NCBI GenBank assembly: GCA_903891395.1
Contig: CAITEM010000053.1
Span: 1-12,863 of the forward strand
Source: an uncultured Hyphomicrobiales bacterium
GTDB taxonomy: Bacteria > Pseudomonadota > Alphaproteobacteria > Rhizobiales > Xanthobacteraceae
Direction: 5' to 3'
Length of the DNA stretch: 12,863 nt
The notes beneath the pieces were generated by a model. It made no database searches. It was not told where the DNA came from and worked only from the letters and a program-made list of their open reading frames with translations. This document shows positions 1-7,856 of this stretch, in pieces (the first letter of the stretch is position 1; every line of letters starts with the position of its first letter). The position numbers and the translations under genes are program-made.

Positions 1-1058
1 ATCACCGCCAGCACCGCGCCGGCTGCGCCACCCGGCAGATCGGATAGCGCGCGGTGCACCATGTCATCGCCGCCGAGCGCGCGGAACACCAGGCTGAACA
101 GCGTCGCGCCAATCAGGATCAGGAAGATCATGCTGGTGATCTGCGTGGTCTTTTCCACCACCGGCATCATGACGCTGCGTAAATCGGTCTTGAAGGCGGC
201 GAGCACGATGGCGCCGACGGCGCCGATCGAGGCCGCTTCGGTCGGCGTCGCGATCCCGAACAGGATCGAGCCGAGCACCGCGAGAATGAGCACGACCGGC
301 GCGACCAGCACCTGCGCCAGCTTCCGCGCCAACGCGAAGCCACGCGGCGCGTCCGGGTCGGGCGGCATTGCGGGGGCCGCGCCGGGCCGGAAGATCGCCA
401 CCGCAATGACGAAGGCGAGATACAGACCAACCAGCGCGAAGCCCGGCAGCAAGGCGCCGGCGAACAGATCGCTGACATTGACGCTATCGGGCGCGAAGAT
501 GCCTTGCGACAGTTGCGCCGCCTGATAGGCATTGCCGAGCTGATCGCCGAGCAGCACCAGCACAGTCGCCGGCGGGAAAATTTGCGCCAGCGTCGCCGTG
601 GCGGCGACGGTGCCGGCGGCGAGCCGTTTGTCGTAGCCGAAGCGCAGCATGGTCGGCAGCACGATGAGGCCCATCGTTACGGTGGTGGCGCCGACGACAC
701 CTTTCGCCGCCGCCAGCAGCGTGCCGACGACAATCACCGAAATGCCGAGACCGCCGCGCAGCGTGCCGAACAGCCGCCCCATCGTCTCCAACAGTTCCTC
801 GGCGACGCGCGAACGCTCCAGCATCACGCCCATGAAGATGAACAGCGGGATCGCCAGCAGCGTCGGGTTGGTCATCACGCCGAAGATGCGCTGAGGCAGT
901 GCACCGAGGATGGCAAAGTTCATGGCGCCGACAAGATGGCCTAAAACGGCGAAGGCGAGTGACAGGCCGGCCAGCGTCAGCGCCACCGGATAACCGATCA
1001 TCAGCGCGGCGCAGACAACGACCACCATCAGGATGGCAATGATCTCGGACAGCGGCAT
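1..1058 (-). CDS. dctM: TRAP transporter large permease (DctM family), C-terminus beyond the window
   Basis: This is the large integral membrane subunit of a tripartite ATP-independent periplasmic transporter, which moves an organic anion inward using an ion gradient. Reading the minus strand from the ATG at 1058-1056 gives 352 uninterrupted residues running off the window edge; full-length members usually exceed 420. The start MPLSEIIAILMVVVV is a membrane helix, and many hydrophobic helices follow. A segment reading GGDDMVHRALSDLPGG near residues 329-344 resembles what I know of the mannitol/chloroaromatic (FcbT3-like) TRAP subgroup. The ATG overlaps the TGA of the small permease gene by one base (TGATG), so the two are co-translated. 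No periplasmic binding protein is visible; it may lie beyond position 1. The substrate cannot be read from the sequence. Confidence 0.93.
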   Translation of the reverse strand, partial: MPLSEIIAILMVVVVCAALMIGYPVALTLAGLSLAFAVLGHLVGAMNFAILGALPQRIFGVMTNPTLLAIPLFIFMGVMLERSRVAEELLETMGRLFGTLRGGLGISVIVVGTLLAAAKGVVGATTVTMGLIVLPTMLRFGYDKRLAAGTVAATATLAQIFPPATVLVLLGDQLGNAYQAAQLSQGIFAPDSVNVSDLFAGALLPGFALVGLYLAFVIAVAIFRPGAAPAMPPDPDAPRGFALARKLAQVLVAPVVLILAVLGSILFGIATPTEAASIGAVGAIVLAAFKTDLRSVMMPVVEKTTQITSMIFLILIGATLFSLVFRALGGDDMVHRALSDLPGGAAGAVLAV

Positions 1059-1579
1059 CAGCGCGTCCCGGCCAGCATCTGCCAGGCGCGGATGGCCTGC
1101 GCGACGCCCTGCAGCGCCATCATCGCCGCGAACAGCGGGATCAGGGTCTTGAGCAGGAACACCAGCGGCAAGCCGCTCGATTCCTGCGACCGCTCGAGGA
1201 TCGCCCAGGAGCGCGCGGCATATGGCAGCGACAGCCAGATCAGCGTCAACGCGAACGGCAGCAGCAACAGCACCGCGCCGGCGAGATCGATCATCGCCCG
1301 GGCCCGCGGCGTGGCCTCGGCATAGAAGATATCGACCCGCACATGGCCGCCGGCGCGCAAGGTCCACGCAGCCGCCAGCAGGAACAGCGTGGCATGGCCG
1401 TAAATCACCGCCTCGGTGAGCCAGATCGAGCCGACGCCGAACCAATAACGCGCCACCACCAGCGCGAATTGCAGAATGACGATGACCAGGGCCAGCCACG
1501 CCACGGCGCGGCCGATCGCCGTATTCACGCGATCAATGCGGTCGGCGATGATGACGAGCGAAGCAGGCATGGCCGCCAT
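1058..1579 (-). CDS. dctQ: TRAP transporter small permease (DctQ family)
   Basis: This is the small four-helix membrane subunit of a TRAP transporter, partner of the large permease immediately downstream. The 173 residues include hydrophobic segments at about 24-44, 56-76, 93-113 and 138-160. The WLTEAVIYGHATLFLLAAAW segment, followed by a GGHVRVDIFY motif, is typical of the mannitol/chloroaromatic FcbT2-like subgroup, in which VRVD follows the second helix. The stop codon shares one base with the start of the large permease. The start is uncertain: ATG at 1579 or the in-frame ATG three codons later (1570), neither with a clear Shine-Dalgarno sequence. The gene is transcribed away from the deaminase at 1659, with 79 bases between them. 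Confidence 0.9.
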   Translation of the reverse strand: MAAMPASLVIIADRIDRVNTAIGRAVAWLALVIVILQFALVVARYWFGVGSIWLTEAVIYGHATLFLLAAAWTLRAGGHVRVDIFYAEATPRARAMIDLAGAVLLLLPFALTLIWLSLPYAARSWAILERSQESSGLPLVFLLKTLIPLFAAMMALQGVAQAIRAWQMLAGTR

Positions 1580-1602
1580 TGTGTCACGGCGCGCGGACGA
1601 GC

Positions 1603-1615
1603 GCCAAACGTTGGC
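1603..1615. promoter_or_regulatory. Inverted repeat in the divergent TRAP/deaminase spacer, possible operator
   Basis: GCCAA-ACG-TTGGC is a perfect 5-base inverted repeat with a 3-base centre, lying 24 bases upstream of dctQ and 43 bases upstream of the deaminase. Its position between two divergent genes fits a repressor or activator site. A regulator family cannot be assigned, and no clear -35/-10 pair is visible on either side. Confidence 0.3.
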
Positions 1616-1658
1616 ACGATATCTGCATTTTCCGGCGCAGCTTTGCTAGGCTGACGTC

Positions 1659-2135
1659 ATGACGAAGATCGACGACGAAACCGGCCTGCGGCTCGCGTTT
1701 GCGGTGGCCGCCAAGGCGCGCTCCCATGGCAACCATCCGTTCGGCTGCGTGCTTGTCGACGCTCAAGGCCACGTGCTGCTCGAAGCGGAGAACGGCTACA
1801 TGCCGGACCGCGACATGACCGGCCACGCCGAGCGGCTGCTGGCGACCGCGGCATCGAAACAATACCGGCCGGCGCAACGATTGGAATGCACGATGTACAC
1901 GTCGGCCGAACCTTGCGCGATGTGCGCGGGCGCCGTCTATTGGGCCGGCATCGGCCGCGTGGTCTACGGCCTGTCCGAAGCGCGGCTGAAGACCATCACC
2001 GGCAGTCACGAAGAGAACCCGACTCTCGACCTGCCCTGCCGCACGGTGTTTTCGGCCGGCCAGCGCAAGGTCGAGGTGGTCGGCCCGCTGCTCGAGGACG
2101 AGGCAGCGGCGCAGCACGCCGGCGTCTGGGATTGA
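1659..2135 (+). CDS. Zinc-dependent nucleoside/guanine deaminase family protein
   Basis: This is a cytoplasmic hydrolytic deaminase of the cytidine/deoxycytidylate superfamily that removes an amino group from a base or nucleoside. The 158 residues are a usual length for a single-domain member. The catalytic zinc site is intact: GHAE with H56 as zinc ligand and E58 as proton shuttle, then PCAMC with C86 and C89 as zinc ligands. The following GAVYWAGIGRVVYGL is the conserved core strand and helix. GHAERLL is not the HAEI/HAEV form usual in tRNA adenosine deaminase TadA, so I prefer a free base or nucleoside substrate such as guanine or cytosine; this is inference. An AGG eight bases before the ATG is a weak ribosome site. 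The gene converges on the NicO gene with only 9 bases between stop codons. Confidence 0.88.
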   Translation: MTKIDDETGLRLAFAVAAKARSHGNHPFGCVLVDAQGHVLLEAENGYMPDRDMTGHAERLLATAASKQYRPAQRLECTMYTSAEPCAMCAGAVYWAGIGRVVYGLSEARLKTITGSHEENPTLDLPCRTVFSAGQRKVEVVGPLLEDEAAAQHAGVWD

Positions 2136-2144
2136 CGGGCAGCC

Positions 2145-3293
2145 TCAGCCCGCCATCAGCCGTTCGCTGACGATATAACCGGTCAGCAGCAGCGCGCCGA
2201 AGGCGACGATGACCACGGCCGCGCCGGCTTCCAGCCCGCGCAACAGCAGCATGCCTTTGCCGGGCTTCGCCTTGGCCCAACGCCCGGCAAGGCTGCGCGC
2301 GCCGTCCGCAAGCGTGGCGATGCCGGCGACGGTGATCGCGGTGCCGAGCCCCATGGCGAAGGTCGAGGCGACGCCGATCCAGAACAGGCCTTGCGCCAGC
2401 GCGAACACCAGAACGATGATCGCGCCCGAGCATGGCCGCAGCCCTACCGCGACGATGGCGGTCAGCCCGCGCTTCCACCAGTGCCGGCCGACCAGTTCGG
2501 CCGGCTCGGGCGCATGGGCGTGGCCCCAGGCATGGCCTTCGTCGTCGTGGTCATGATCGTGGTGGGCGTGGTCGTGGTGGGCATGGTCGTGATGAGCGAG
2601 GCTCGCGTGATCGTGGTGCGCATGATCGTGACCATCGTGGCTGTGACCATGGTCGTGGTGCGCATGCGCGTGACCATGGTCATGGTGATCGTGGTGGTCG
2701 TGCGCGTGATCGTGGTGTGCGTGCTCCTGCTGCTCGGTCCGCAGCAACTTCAGGAATGCACGGCCTTTCACCCAGAGCAGGCGCAAGCCAATTACGACGA
2801 TCAGCGCGTAGCTGACGATCTCGATGACACGGACGGTGTCGCCCATCACCTTGGCGGTGGCGCCGAGCAGTACCGCGGCGATGCCGACAAGAGCGATGGC
2901 GGTGAAGGCCTGCAGGATCGCCGAGGCGAACGACAGCACAATGCCGCGTTTCCAGGTCTCGTCATTGGCGACGAGATAAGACGAGATCACCGCCTTGCCG
3001 TGACCGGGGCCCGCGGCGTGGAAGATGCCGTAAAGGAATGAGATTCCCATCAGCGTCCAAGCGGCGCTGCCGTCGGCCTTGGCGGCGCGGATGGTACCGG
3101 ACAGCATGCGGTAGAACTCGGCCTGCTTGGCCAAAACCCAGCCGGTGACGCCGCCGAAATCGGAGACACCGCCGCCGCGCGGCGCACCGAACGGCTGCGC
3201 GAACGCCACATCGGCCGCGCCGGCCACGAGCAACAAACAGACAACGAGAAAAATAAACCTCAGCAGCGCTGAGCGACGGCCGGACGGCGTCAT
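2145..3293 (-). CDS. NicO/RcnA-family nickel/cobalt transporter with histidine-rich loop
   Basis: This is an inner membrane permease of the NicO family, which carries nickel or cobalt. In rcnA-type members the direction is efflux, in others uptake; it cannot be decided here. Of 382 residues, 1-32 form a hydrophobic leader or signal ending VAFA. The family signature HAAGPGHGKAVISSYL lies at 92-107, with histidines 92 and 98, and a second conserved segment GLRPCSGAIIVLVFAL at 284-299. Between the two membrane halves, residues 191-260 hold 35 histidines in 70 positions, a cytoplasmic metal buffer or sensor loop. An AGGGGAAG ribosome site at 3302-3309, eight bases before the ATG, supports the start. 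The gene follows the DUF1007 gene by 51 bases on the same strand and is probably in one operon with it. Confidence 0.9.
   Translation of the reverse strand: MTPSGRRSALLRFIFLVVCLLLVAGAADVAFAQPFGAPRGGGVSDFGGVTGWVLAKQAEFYRMLSGTIRAAKADGSAAWTLMGISFLYGIFHAAGPGHGKAVISSYLVANDETWKRGIVLSFASAILQAFTAIALVGIAAVLLGATAKVMGDTVRVIEIVSYALIVVIGLRLLWVKGRAFLKLLRTEQQEHAHHDHAHDHHDHHDHGHAHAHHDHGHSHDGHDHAHHDHASLAHHDHAHHDHAHHDHDHDDEGHAWGHAHAPEPAELVGRHWWKRGLTAIVAVGLRPCSGAIIVLVFALAQGLFWIGVASTFAMGLGTAITVAGIATLADGARSLAGRWAKAKPGKGMLLLRGLEAGAAVVIVAFGALLLTGYIVSERLMAG
2514..2723 (-). repeat. Low-complexity His/Asp/Ala-coding tract inside the NicO gene
   Basis: This stretch codes for residues 191-260 of the transporter as irregular HHDHAH, HDHAHHD and HGH units, giving strings of CAT/CAC/GAT/GAC/GCC codons. 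It is repetitive at DNA level and so prone to length variation by slippage or recombination. On the plus strand the same bases form a valine/methionine-rich artefactual reading frame. Confidence 0.85.
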
Positions 3294-3344
3294 GTCAAGA
3301 ACTTCCCCTGCACACGCCGCCCCCGCGGAAACGCCAAAAACTTC

Positions 3345-3983
3345 TTAAGGACAGTTCACCAGAATCTTATTGGCGAACTCGGCACCGAACGCCATCGTGG
3401 TGTTCGGCTGATCAGCCGGAATGTCGGCGAGCTTCTTACCTTCGGCGAAGGTCATCTCGCGCGGCAACGCGACGTCGAGCTTGCAGCCGCCCGGTGCGCC
3501 GACGAGTTGCACCGGCGACTTCTTGTCGAAGGCAAAATCGACGAAAATGGTCGGGTCGTAGATATCGACCTTCAACAACTTGGCTTTCACTGGCGTCTTG
3601 AACGGCACGGTGAAGTGCAGCGTCAACACCTGGTCGGCGTAATCGAGCCAGTAGTCCGGCAGCGGGTCGGACATGTCCGCTTTCTTGCCGTCGGCCATGG
3701 CGTAGGTGAAATAGTCGTAGTCCTTGAGCGACTCGATGTTCACCTTAGCGAGCGGCGCGAGTTCCTCGCGGCTGAACTTGCCCTTCTCCTTGCTCTCCAG
3801 CCCTTGCGTGGCGAAAGCCGAGAACATGTCGTCGAACGACCAGGCGTGACGAATGCCCGTCGCGGTGCCGTCGGCCGCATAGACGACTTCGCTCTTCATG
3901 GTCACCCAGACGTGCGGATGGGCGCGCGCCGGCGCGGTGAAGGCGAGGCTCAGAAAGGCGAAAAGGAGGATGCGGGCGGTCAT
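3345..3983 (-). CDS. DUF1007 family periplasmic protein
   Basis: This 212-residue exported protein belongs to DUF1007, a family often found next to or fused with NicO transporters and thought to assist metal handling; its biochemical role is not established. Residues 1-21 are a clear Sec signal peptide ending APARA, after which the mature chain would begin HPHVWV, the family hallmark. The first two mature histidines, H22 and H24, could form a metal site with the free amino group. C167 and C211 are the only cysteines and could form a periplasmic disulfide. The product WSFDDMFSAF and the FTVPFKTPVKA strand are other recognisable family segments. No good Shine-Dalgarno sequence precedes the ATG, but the signal peptide fixes the start. 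It precedes the transporter gene in the probable operon. Confidence 0.88.
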   Translation of the reverse strand: MTARILLFAFLSLAFTAPARAHPHVWVTMKSEVVYAADGTATGIRHAWSFDDMFSAFATQGLESKEKGKFSREELAPLAKVNIESLKDYDYFTYAMADGKKADMSDPLPDYWLDYADQVLTLHFTVPFKTPVKAKLLKVDIYDPTIFVDFAFDKKSPVQLVGAPGGCKLDVALPREMTFAEGKKLADIPADQPNTTMAFGAEFANKILVNCP

Positions 3984-4056
3984 GGGCGCACATTATCATG
4001 GAGTGAGGCGTAATGGTGGCGACGCAGAACGCGGTTACGCGCTCTTTATATGTTGG

Positions 4057-5661
4057 TTAAACGCCGGCCGCCCCGCCGTCGGCGCGCGGGTCGTGGCCGC
4101 CTTCGAGCGTGCCGTCGGGATGCAAGATGACGGCGCCGGCATGGCCCATCGTATCGGAATAATCCTGGTCCAGCACATCGACGTCATGACCGGCGGACAT
4201 CAATTGGTCGATCAGCTTCTCGTCGAACCGCCGTTCCATGCGCAGATTGGTGTGGCTTGAGCCCCAAGTGCGTCCCAGCAGCCAGCGCGGCGCATCGAGC
4301 GCCTGTTCCAGCGTCTGGCCGAAGGTGACGTGGCGTGTGAACACCGCGGCCTGGCTCTGCGGCTGGCCGTCGCCACCCATGGTGCCGTAAGCCATGACGC
4401 GACCGTCCTTGAGCACGGCCAGCGCCGGATTGAGCGTATGGAACGGACGGCGGCCTGGCTCGAGCGCGTTCACCGCCTTCGGATCGAGCGAAAAACTGGC
4501 GCCGCGGTTCTGCATCAGCACGCCGGTCTTCGGCAGCACGCAGCCCGAGCCGAATTCCCAATAGATCGATTGGATATAGGAGACGACCAGCCCGCTGGCG
4601 TCGGCCGCGCCCATCCAGATGGTGTCGCCTTCGCCGTAAGCCGCCGGCCAACGCGCGGCCTTCTTCGCATCGATCTTGCCGGCTTCGCTGTCGAGATATT
4701 GGGCGTCGAGAAAGCGCTTGAGGTTGCCGTCGATTAAATCGGGATCGGTGACAAAGCGGTCGCGCACACGGAAAGCGCGCTTGGTGGCTTCGACCAAGCC
4801 GTGAACGTGCTCGAAGCTTTCCGCTTTGGCGACGCGCAAGCGGTCGAACAGCGCCAGGATCATCAGCGACGCAAGGCCTTGCGTCGGCGGCGGCGTGTTG
4901 TGCAACGTTCCGGCGCCGATCTTTACGCTGAGCGGCTCGGCGATCTTGGCTTCGTATTTTTCCAGATCTACGCGCGTGACCGGGCTGCCGATGCGCTCCA
5001 GGTCGGCGGCAATCTCGCGGCCGACGTCGCCGCGATAGAAGTCCTGCAGTCCAGCATTGGCGAGCTGGTCGAGCGTCGCGGCGAAAGCCAGTTGCTTCAT
5101 CCGCGCGCCTGCTTCCGGCGGCTTGCCGTCGAGCAGAAATGTGTCGCGAAAGCCCGGCGCCTTTTCAAGCTCGGCGAATTTATCGGCGGTGAGCTGCGCC
5201 TGGCTGCGGGTGACGGTGTAGCCCTCGCGCGCATGTTTGATGGCGGCTTCCAGCAAAACGTGCAGCGGCAGTTTGGCGTTCTTGCCGGCCTGCGCCTTGG
5301 CCGCCTCGAAAGCGAGCATCCAGCCGGCCACCGCGCCGGGCACGGTCAGCGCCGCGTAAGGCCCGCGCGAGGGGATCTCGTGGTGGCCGGCGTCGCGATA
5401 AAACCGGAGGGTCGCGTTCGCACCGGCGCGGCCAGCGCCCATGATGGCACGCACCCGGCCCGACGGTTCGCGGATCAGCCAGAAGCCGTCACCACCAACG
5501 TGATTCATGTGCGGATAGACGGCCGCGATCGACGCCGCCATGGCGATCATCGCTTCGATGGCGTTGCCGCCTTCCGCAAGAATTGCGCGGCCGTCCTCGA
5601 CCGCGGCAGCGTGCGGCGCGCAGACGACGCCACGGCGATGTCCGGCGGTGTGGAGGTTCAT
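4057..5661 (-). CDS. Gamma-glutamyltransferase family Ntn-hydrolase, HpxW (oxamate amidohydrolase)-like
   Basis: This 534-residue member of the gamma-glutamyltransferase family is probably made as a proenzyme that cuts itself to expose a threonine nucleophile. T347 in GEGDTIWMGAAD is the likely cleavage and catalytic residue, about where the family splits into large and small chains. The glycine pair G429-G430 (GTMGGDGQPQSQ) matches the oxyanion loop, and R78 lies where the substrate carboxylate-binding arginine is expected. There is no signal peptide, unlike the periplasmic glutathione-cleaving enzymes. The segment IQSIYWEFGSG at 363-373 plus QNRGASFSL at 384-392 is typical of the YwrD/HpxW branch. 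I favour an amidohydrolase acting on a small cytoplasmic amide such as oxamate, but a general GGT-like role is possible. The ATG overlaps the preceding peptidase stop by four bases (ATGA), so translation is coupled. Confidence 0.88.
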   Translation of the reverse strand: MNLHTAGHRRGVVCAPHAAAVEDGRAILAEGGNAIEAMIAMAASIAAVYPHMNHVGGDGFWLIREPSGRVRAIMGAGRAGANATLRFYRDAGHHEIPSRGPYAALTVPGAVAGWMLAFEAAKAQAGKNAKLPLHVLLEAAIKHAREGYTVTRSQAQLTADKFAELEKAPGFRDTFLLDGKPPEAGARMKQLAFAATLDQLANAGLQDFYRGDVGREIAADLERIGSPVTRVDLEKYEAKIAEPLSVKIGAGTLHNTPPPTQGLASLMILALFDRLRVAKAESFEHVHGLVEATKRAFRVRDRFVTDPDLIDGNLKRFLDAQYLDSEAGKIDAKKAARWPAAYGEGDTIWMGAADASGLVVSYIQSIYWEFGSGCVLPKTGVLMQNRGASFSLDPKAVNALEPGRRPFHTLNPALAVLKDGRVMAYGTMGGDGQPQSQAAVFTRHVTFGQTLEQALDAPRWLLGRTWGSSHTNLRMERRFDEKLIDQLMSAGHDVDVLDQDYSDTMGHAGAVILHPDGTLEGGHDPRADGGAAGV

Positions 5662-7727
5662 GCCGGCACGGCGTCTGCAATGCCGCGCTTCTTCAGCAGC
5701 GCATCGACCGCCGGCAGGCGGCCGCGAAACGCGATGTAGGCCTCGCCCGGGTCACGCAGATTGCCGGCACTGTAGATGAAATCGCGCAGGCGTTTTGCCG
5801 TTTCAGGATCGAACGCATTGCCGGCCTCGGCGAAGGCCTCGAAGGCGTCGGCGTCGAGCACTTCCGACCACAGATAGGAGTAATAGGCCGCCGCATAGCC
5901 GCCACCGGAGAACAGGTGCTGGAAGTGCGGCAGACGGTGCCGCATCGTGATCTCCGCCGGCATCCGAATGGCGTCGAGCGCTTTCCGCTCGAAGACGTCG
6001 ATATCGAGTGTGCCCGGCTCCTGCACCGCATGGATGTCGAGGTCGACCAGCGCGCTCGAGGTATATTCGACGATGGCGAAGGCCTGACCGTACGTGCGTG
6101 TCGCCAGCATTCGGTCGAGCAGCGCCTTCGGCATCGGCTTGCCGGTGTGCGCATGCACGGCGTATTTCTGCAGAATCTCCGGCACCTCAAGCCAGTGCTC
6201 GTAAAGCTGCGACGGCAGTTCGACGAAATCGCTGGCAACCGAGGTGCCGGCGAGCAGCGGATAAGTCACGTCGGACATCAAGCCGTGCAGCGCATGGCCG
6301 AATTCATGGAACAGTGTGCGGGCGTCGTCGAACGACAGCAGAGCGGGCTCACCCCCCGCCGGCTTGGAGAAATTGCAGACGTTCAGGATGATCGGGCGGA
6401 CGTTGCCGGCGAGCTTCTCCTGGTCGCGCAGCAGCGTCATCCAGGCGCCCGAATGCTTGGAGCCGCGGGCGAAATAGTCGCCGACGAACAGGCCGACGTG
6501 GCCGCCTGCGGCGTCCTTGACCTCCCAGGCGCGCGCATCAGGGTGATAGAGCGGCAGATCGACGGGCGCGAACCTCAGGCCGAACAGCCGCTGCGCGGTC
6601 TCGAAGGCGGCGTCGATCATCTTGTCGAGTTGGAAGTACGGCTTGATCTCGGCCTCGTCCAAATCGTACTGCGCCTTGCGCAGCTTCTCGGCGTAATAGC
6701 GCCAGTCCCAGGCCGCGAGCGCAAAATTGCCGCCCTCGTCCGCGATCAGCTTTTGCAGCGCGTCGCGATCGACAATGGCCTTGGTGCGAGCGCGGCCCCA
6801 GACCTCGTCGAGCAGCTTGCGCGCCGCCTGGGGCGTCTTGGCCATCTGGTCGGCGAGCCGGTAGTCGGCAAAGGTCTTGTAGCCAAGGAGCTTCGCCCGC
6901 TCGGCGCGCAAAGCCACCATCTCCGCGACCAGCGGCCGGTTGTCGGTTGCGCCGCCGTTCTCTCCGCGTTTGATCCAGGCCTGGAATACCTTCTCGCGCA
7001 GATCGCGGCGGCTCGAGAACTGGATAAAGCCCTCGCAGGACGAGCGCGCCAGCGTGATGGCGTATTTGCCAGGAAGGCCACGCTCCTCGGCCGCGGCGCG
7101 CGCGGCATCACGGGCAAAATCCGGCAGGCCGTCGAGGTCCGCCTCGTCGAGGATCAGCGCGTAGGCCTTCTCGTCGGCGAGCACGTTCTGGCTGAACTGG
7201 GTGCCGAGGGTCGCCAGTCGCTCGTTGATCGCGGCCAGCCGGTCCTGCGCCGGCTTGTCGAGCGCACCGCCGGCGCGGACGAATCGGGTGTGATAGCGGT
7301 CGAGCACGCGCGCCTGCTCGGGCGACAGGCCGAGCGCAGCGCGGCTCTGGTAGAGACTGGCGATGCGAGCGTACAGGGCGCGGTCGAGGTACATGGCGTT
7401 GCTGTGGCGGGCGAGCAGTGGCGAGATATCGCGCTCGACCGCCTCGAGGGCGTCGCCGGTCTCGGCGCCGGTCAGCACGAAGAACACATTTGAGACACGA
7501 TCGAGCGCGCGGCCGCTCCGCTCCAGCGCCTCGATGGTGTTGGCGAAGCTCGGCGCCACGGGGTCGGCGGCGACAGCGTCGAGTTCGGCGCGGTGTGCGG
7601 CCAGCGCGGTATCGAAGGCGGGACGGAAGTGCTCCGGCCCGATCGTAGCGAACGGCGGCAGCTCGAAGGCGCCGGTCCAGCCAGCGAGCAACGGGTTTTG
7701 GCGGGCGACAGCGTCGGGCTCGGTCAT
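5658..7727 (-). CDS. dcp: M3 family zinc metallopeptidase (dipeptidyl carboxypeptidase / oligopeptidase A)
   Basis: This is a cytoplasmic peptidase that degrades short peptides. It has 689 residues, the usual length for the Dcp/PrlC branch of family M3, and no signal peptide. The zinc site is intact: HEFGH at 474-478 (H474 and H478 ligands, E475 catalytic) and third ligand E503 in ASDFVELPSQ. The substrate-binding segment HFQHLFSGGGYAAAYYSY at 601-618 carries the conserved histidines and tyrosines. Sequence alone does not separate dipeptidyl carboxypeptidase from oligopeptidase A, so the symbol is provisional. It is the first gene of a two-gene unit with the gamma-glutamyltransferase-like gene and is divergent from the substrate-binding protein at 7857. 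Only a weak ribosome site is seen before the ATG at 7727. Confidence 0.94.
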   Translation of the reverse strand: MTEPDAVARQNPLLAGWTGAFELPPFATIGPEHFRPAFDTALAAHRAELDAVAADPVAPSFANTIEALERSGRALDRVSNVFFVLTGAETGDALEAVERDISPLLARHSNAMYLDRALYARIASLYQSRAALGLSPEQARVLDRYHTRFVRAGGALDKPAQDRLAAINERLATLGTQFSQNVLADEKAYALILDEADLDGLPDFARDAARAAAEERGLPGKYAITLARSSCEGFIQFSSRRDLREKVFQAWIKRGENGGATDNRPLVAEMVALRAERAKLLGYKTFADYRLADQMAKTPQAARKLLDEVWGRARTKAIVDRDALQKLIADEGGNFALAAWDWRYYAEKLRKAQYDLDEAEIKPYFQLDKMIDAAFETAQRLFGLRFAPVDLPLYHPDARAWEVKDAAGGHVGLFVGDYFARGSKHSGAWMTLLRDQEKLAGNVRPIILNVCNFSKPAGGEPALLSFDDARTLFHEFGHALHGLMSDVTYPLLAGTSVASDFVELPSQLYEHWLEVPEILQKYAVHAHTGKPMPKALLDRMLATRTYGQAFAIVEYTSSALVDLDIHAVQEPGTLDIDVFERKALDAIRMPAEITMRHRLPHFQHLFSGGGYAAAYYSYLWSEVLDADAFEAFAEAGNAFDPETAKRLRDFIYSAGNLRDPGEAYIAFRGRLPAVDALLKKRGIADAVPA

Positions 7728-7856
7728 GGGCCCTATCTAGAACGTGGATAACCAAACGCCAAGCCGCTGGCACCTGCCCATCATCACCGACTCGTCATTC
7801 CGTATCGCTATCGAGTGCGCGCATAGTAAGTCGAAACAAAGCATCAGGGAGTTACC

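Noticed and set aside
2136..2152. CGGGC/GCCCG hairpin between the convergent deaminase and NicO genes
   Set aside because: Only 5 bp, no T-run on either side, and it reaches into the NicO coding end; too weak to call a terminator.
2391..3041. A plus-strand frame full of Val and Met repeats
   Set aside because: It is the reverse complement of the His-rich loop codons of the NicO gene (CAT/CAC read backwards as ATG/GTG), not a membrane protein.
5583..7493. A 636-codon open frame on the plus strand opposite the M3 peptidase
   Set aside because: It is antisense to a gene with an intact zinc site and is rich in Arg, Gly, Val and Gln, as expected from the reverse of GC-rich codons. It shows no recognisable domain.
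7790..7816. ACTCG...CGAGT inverted repeat in the divergent peptidase/binding protein spacer
   Set aside because: Five-base arms with a 17-base gap arise often by chance; no promoter elements align with it.
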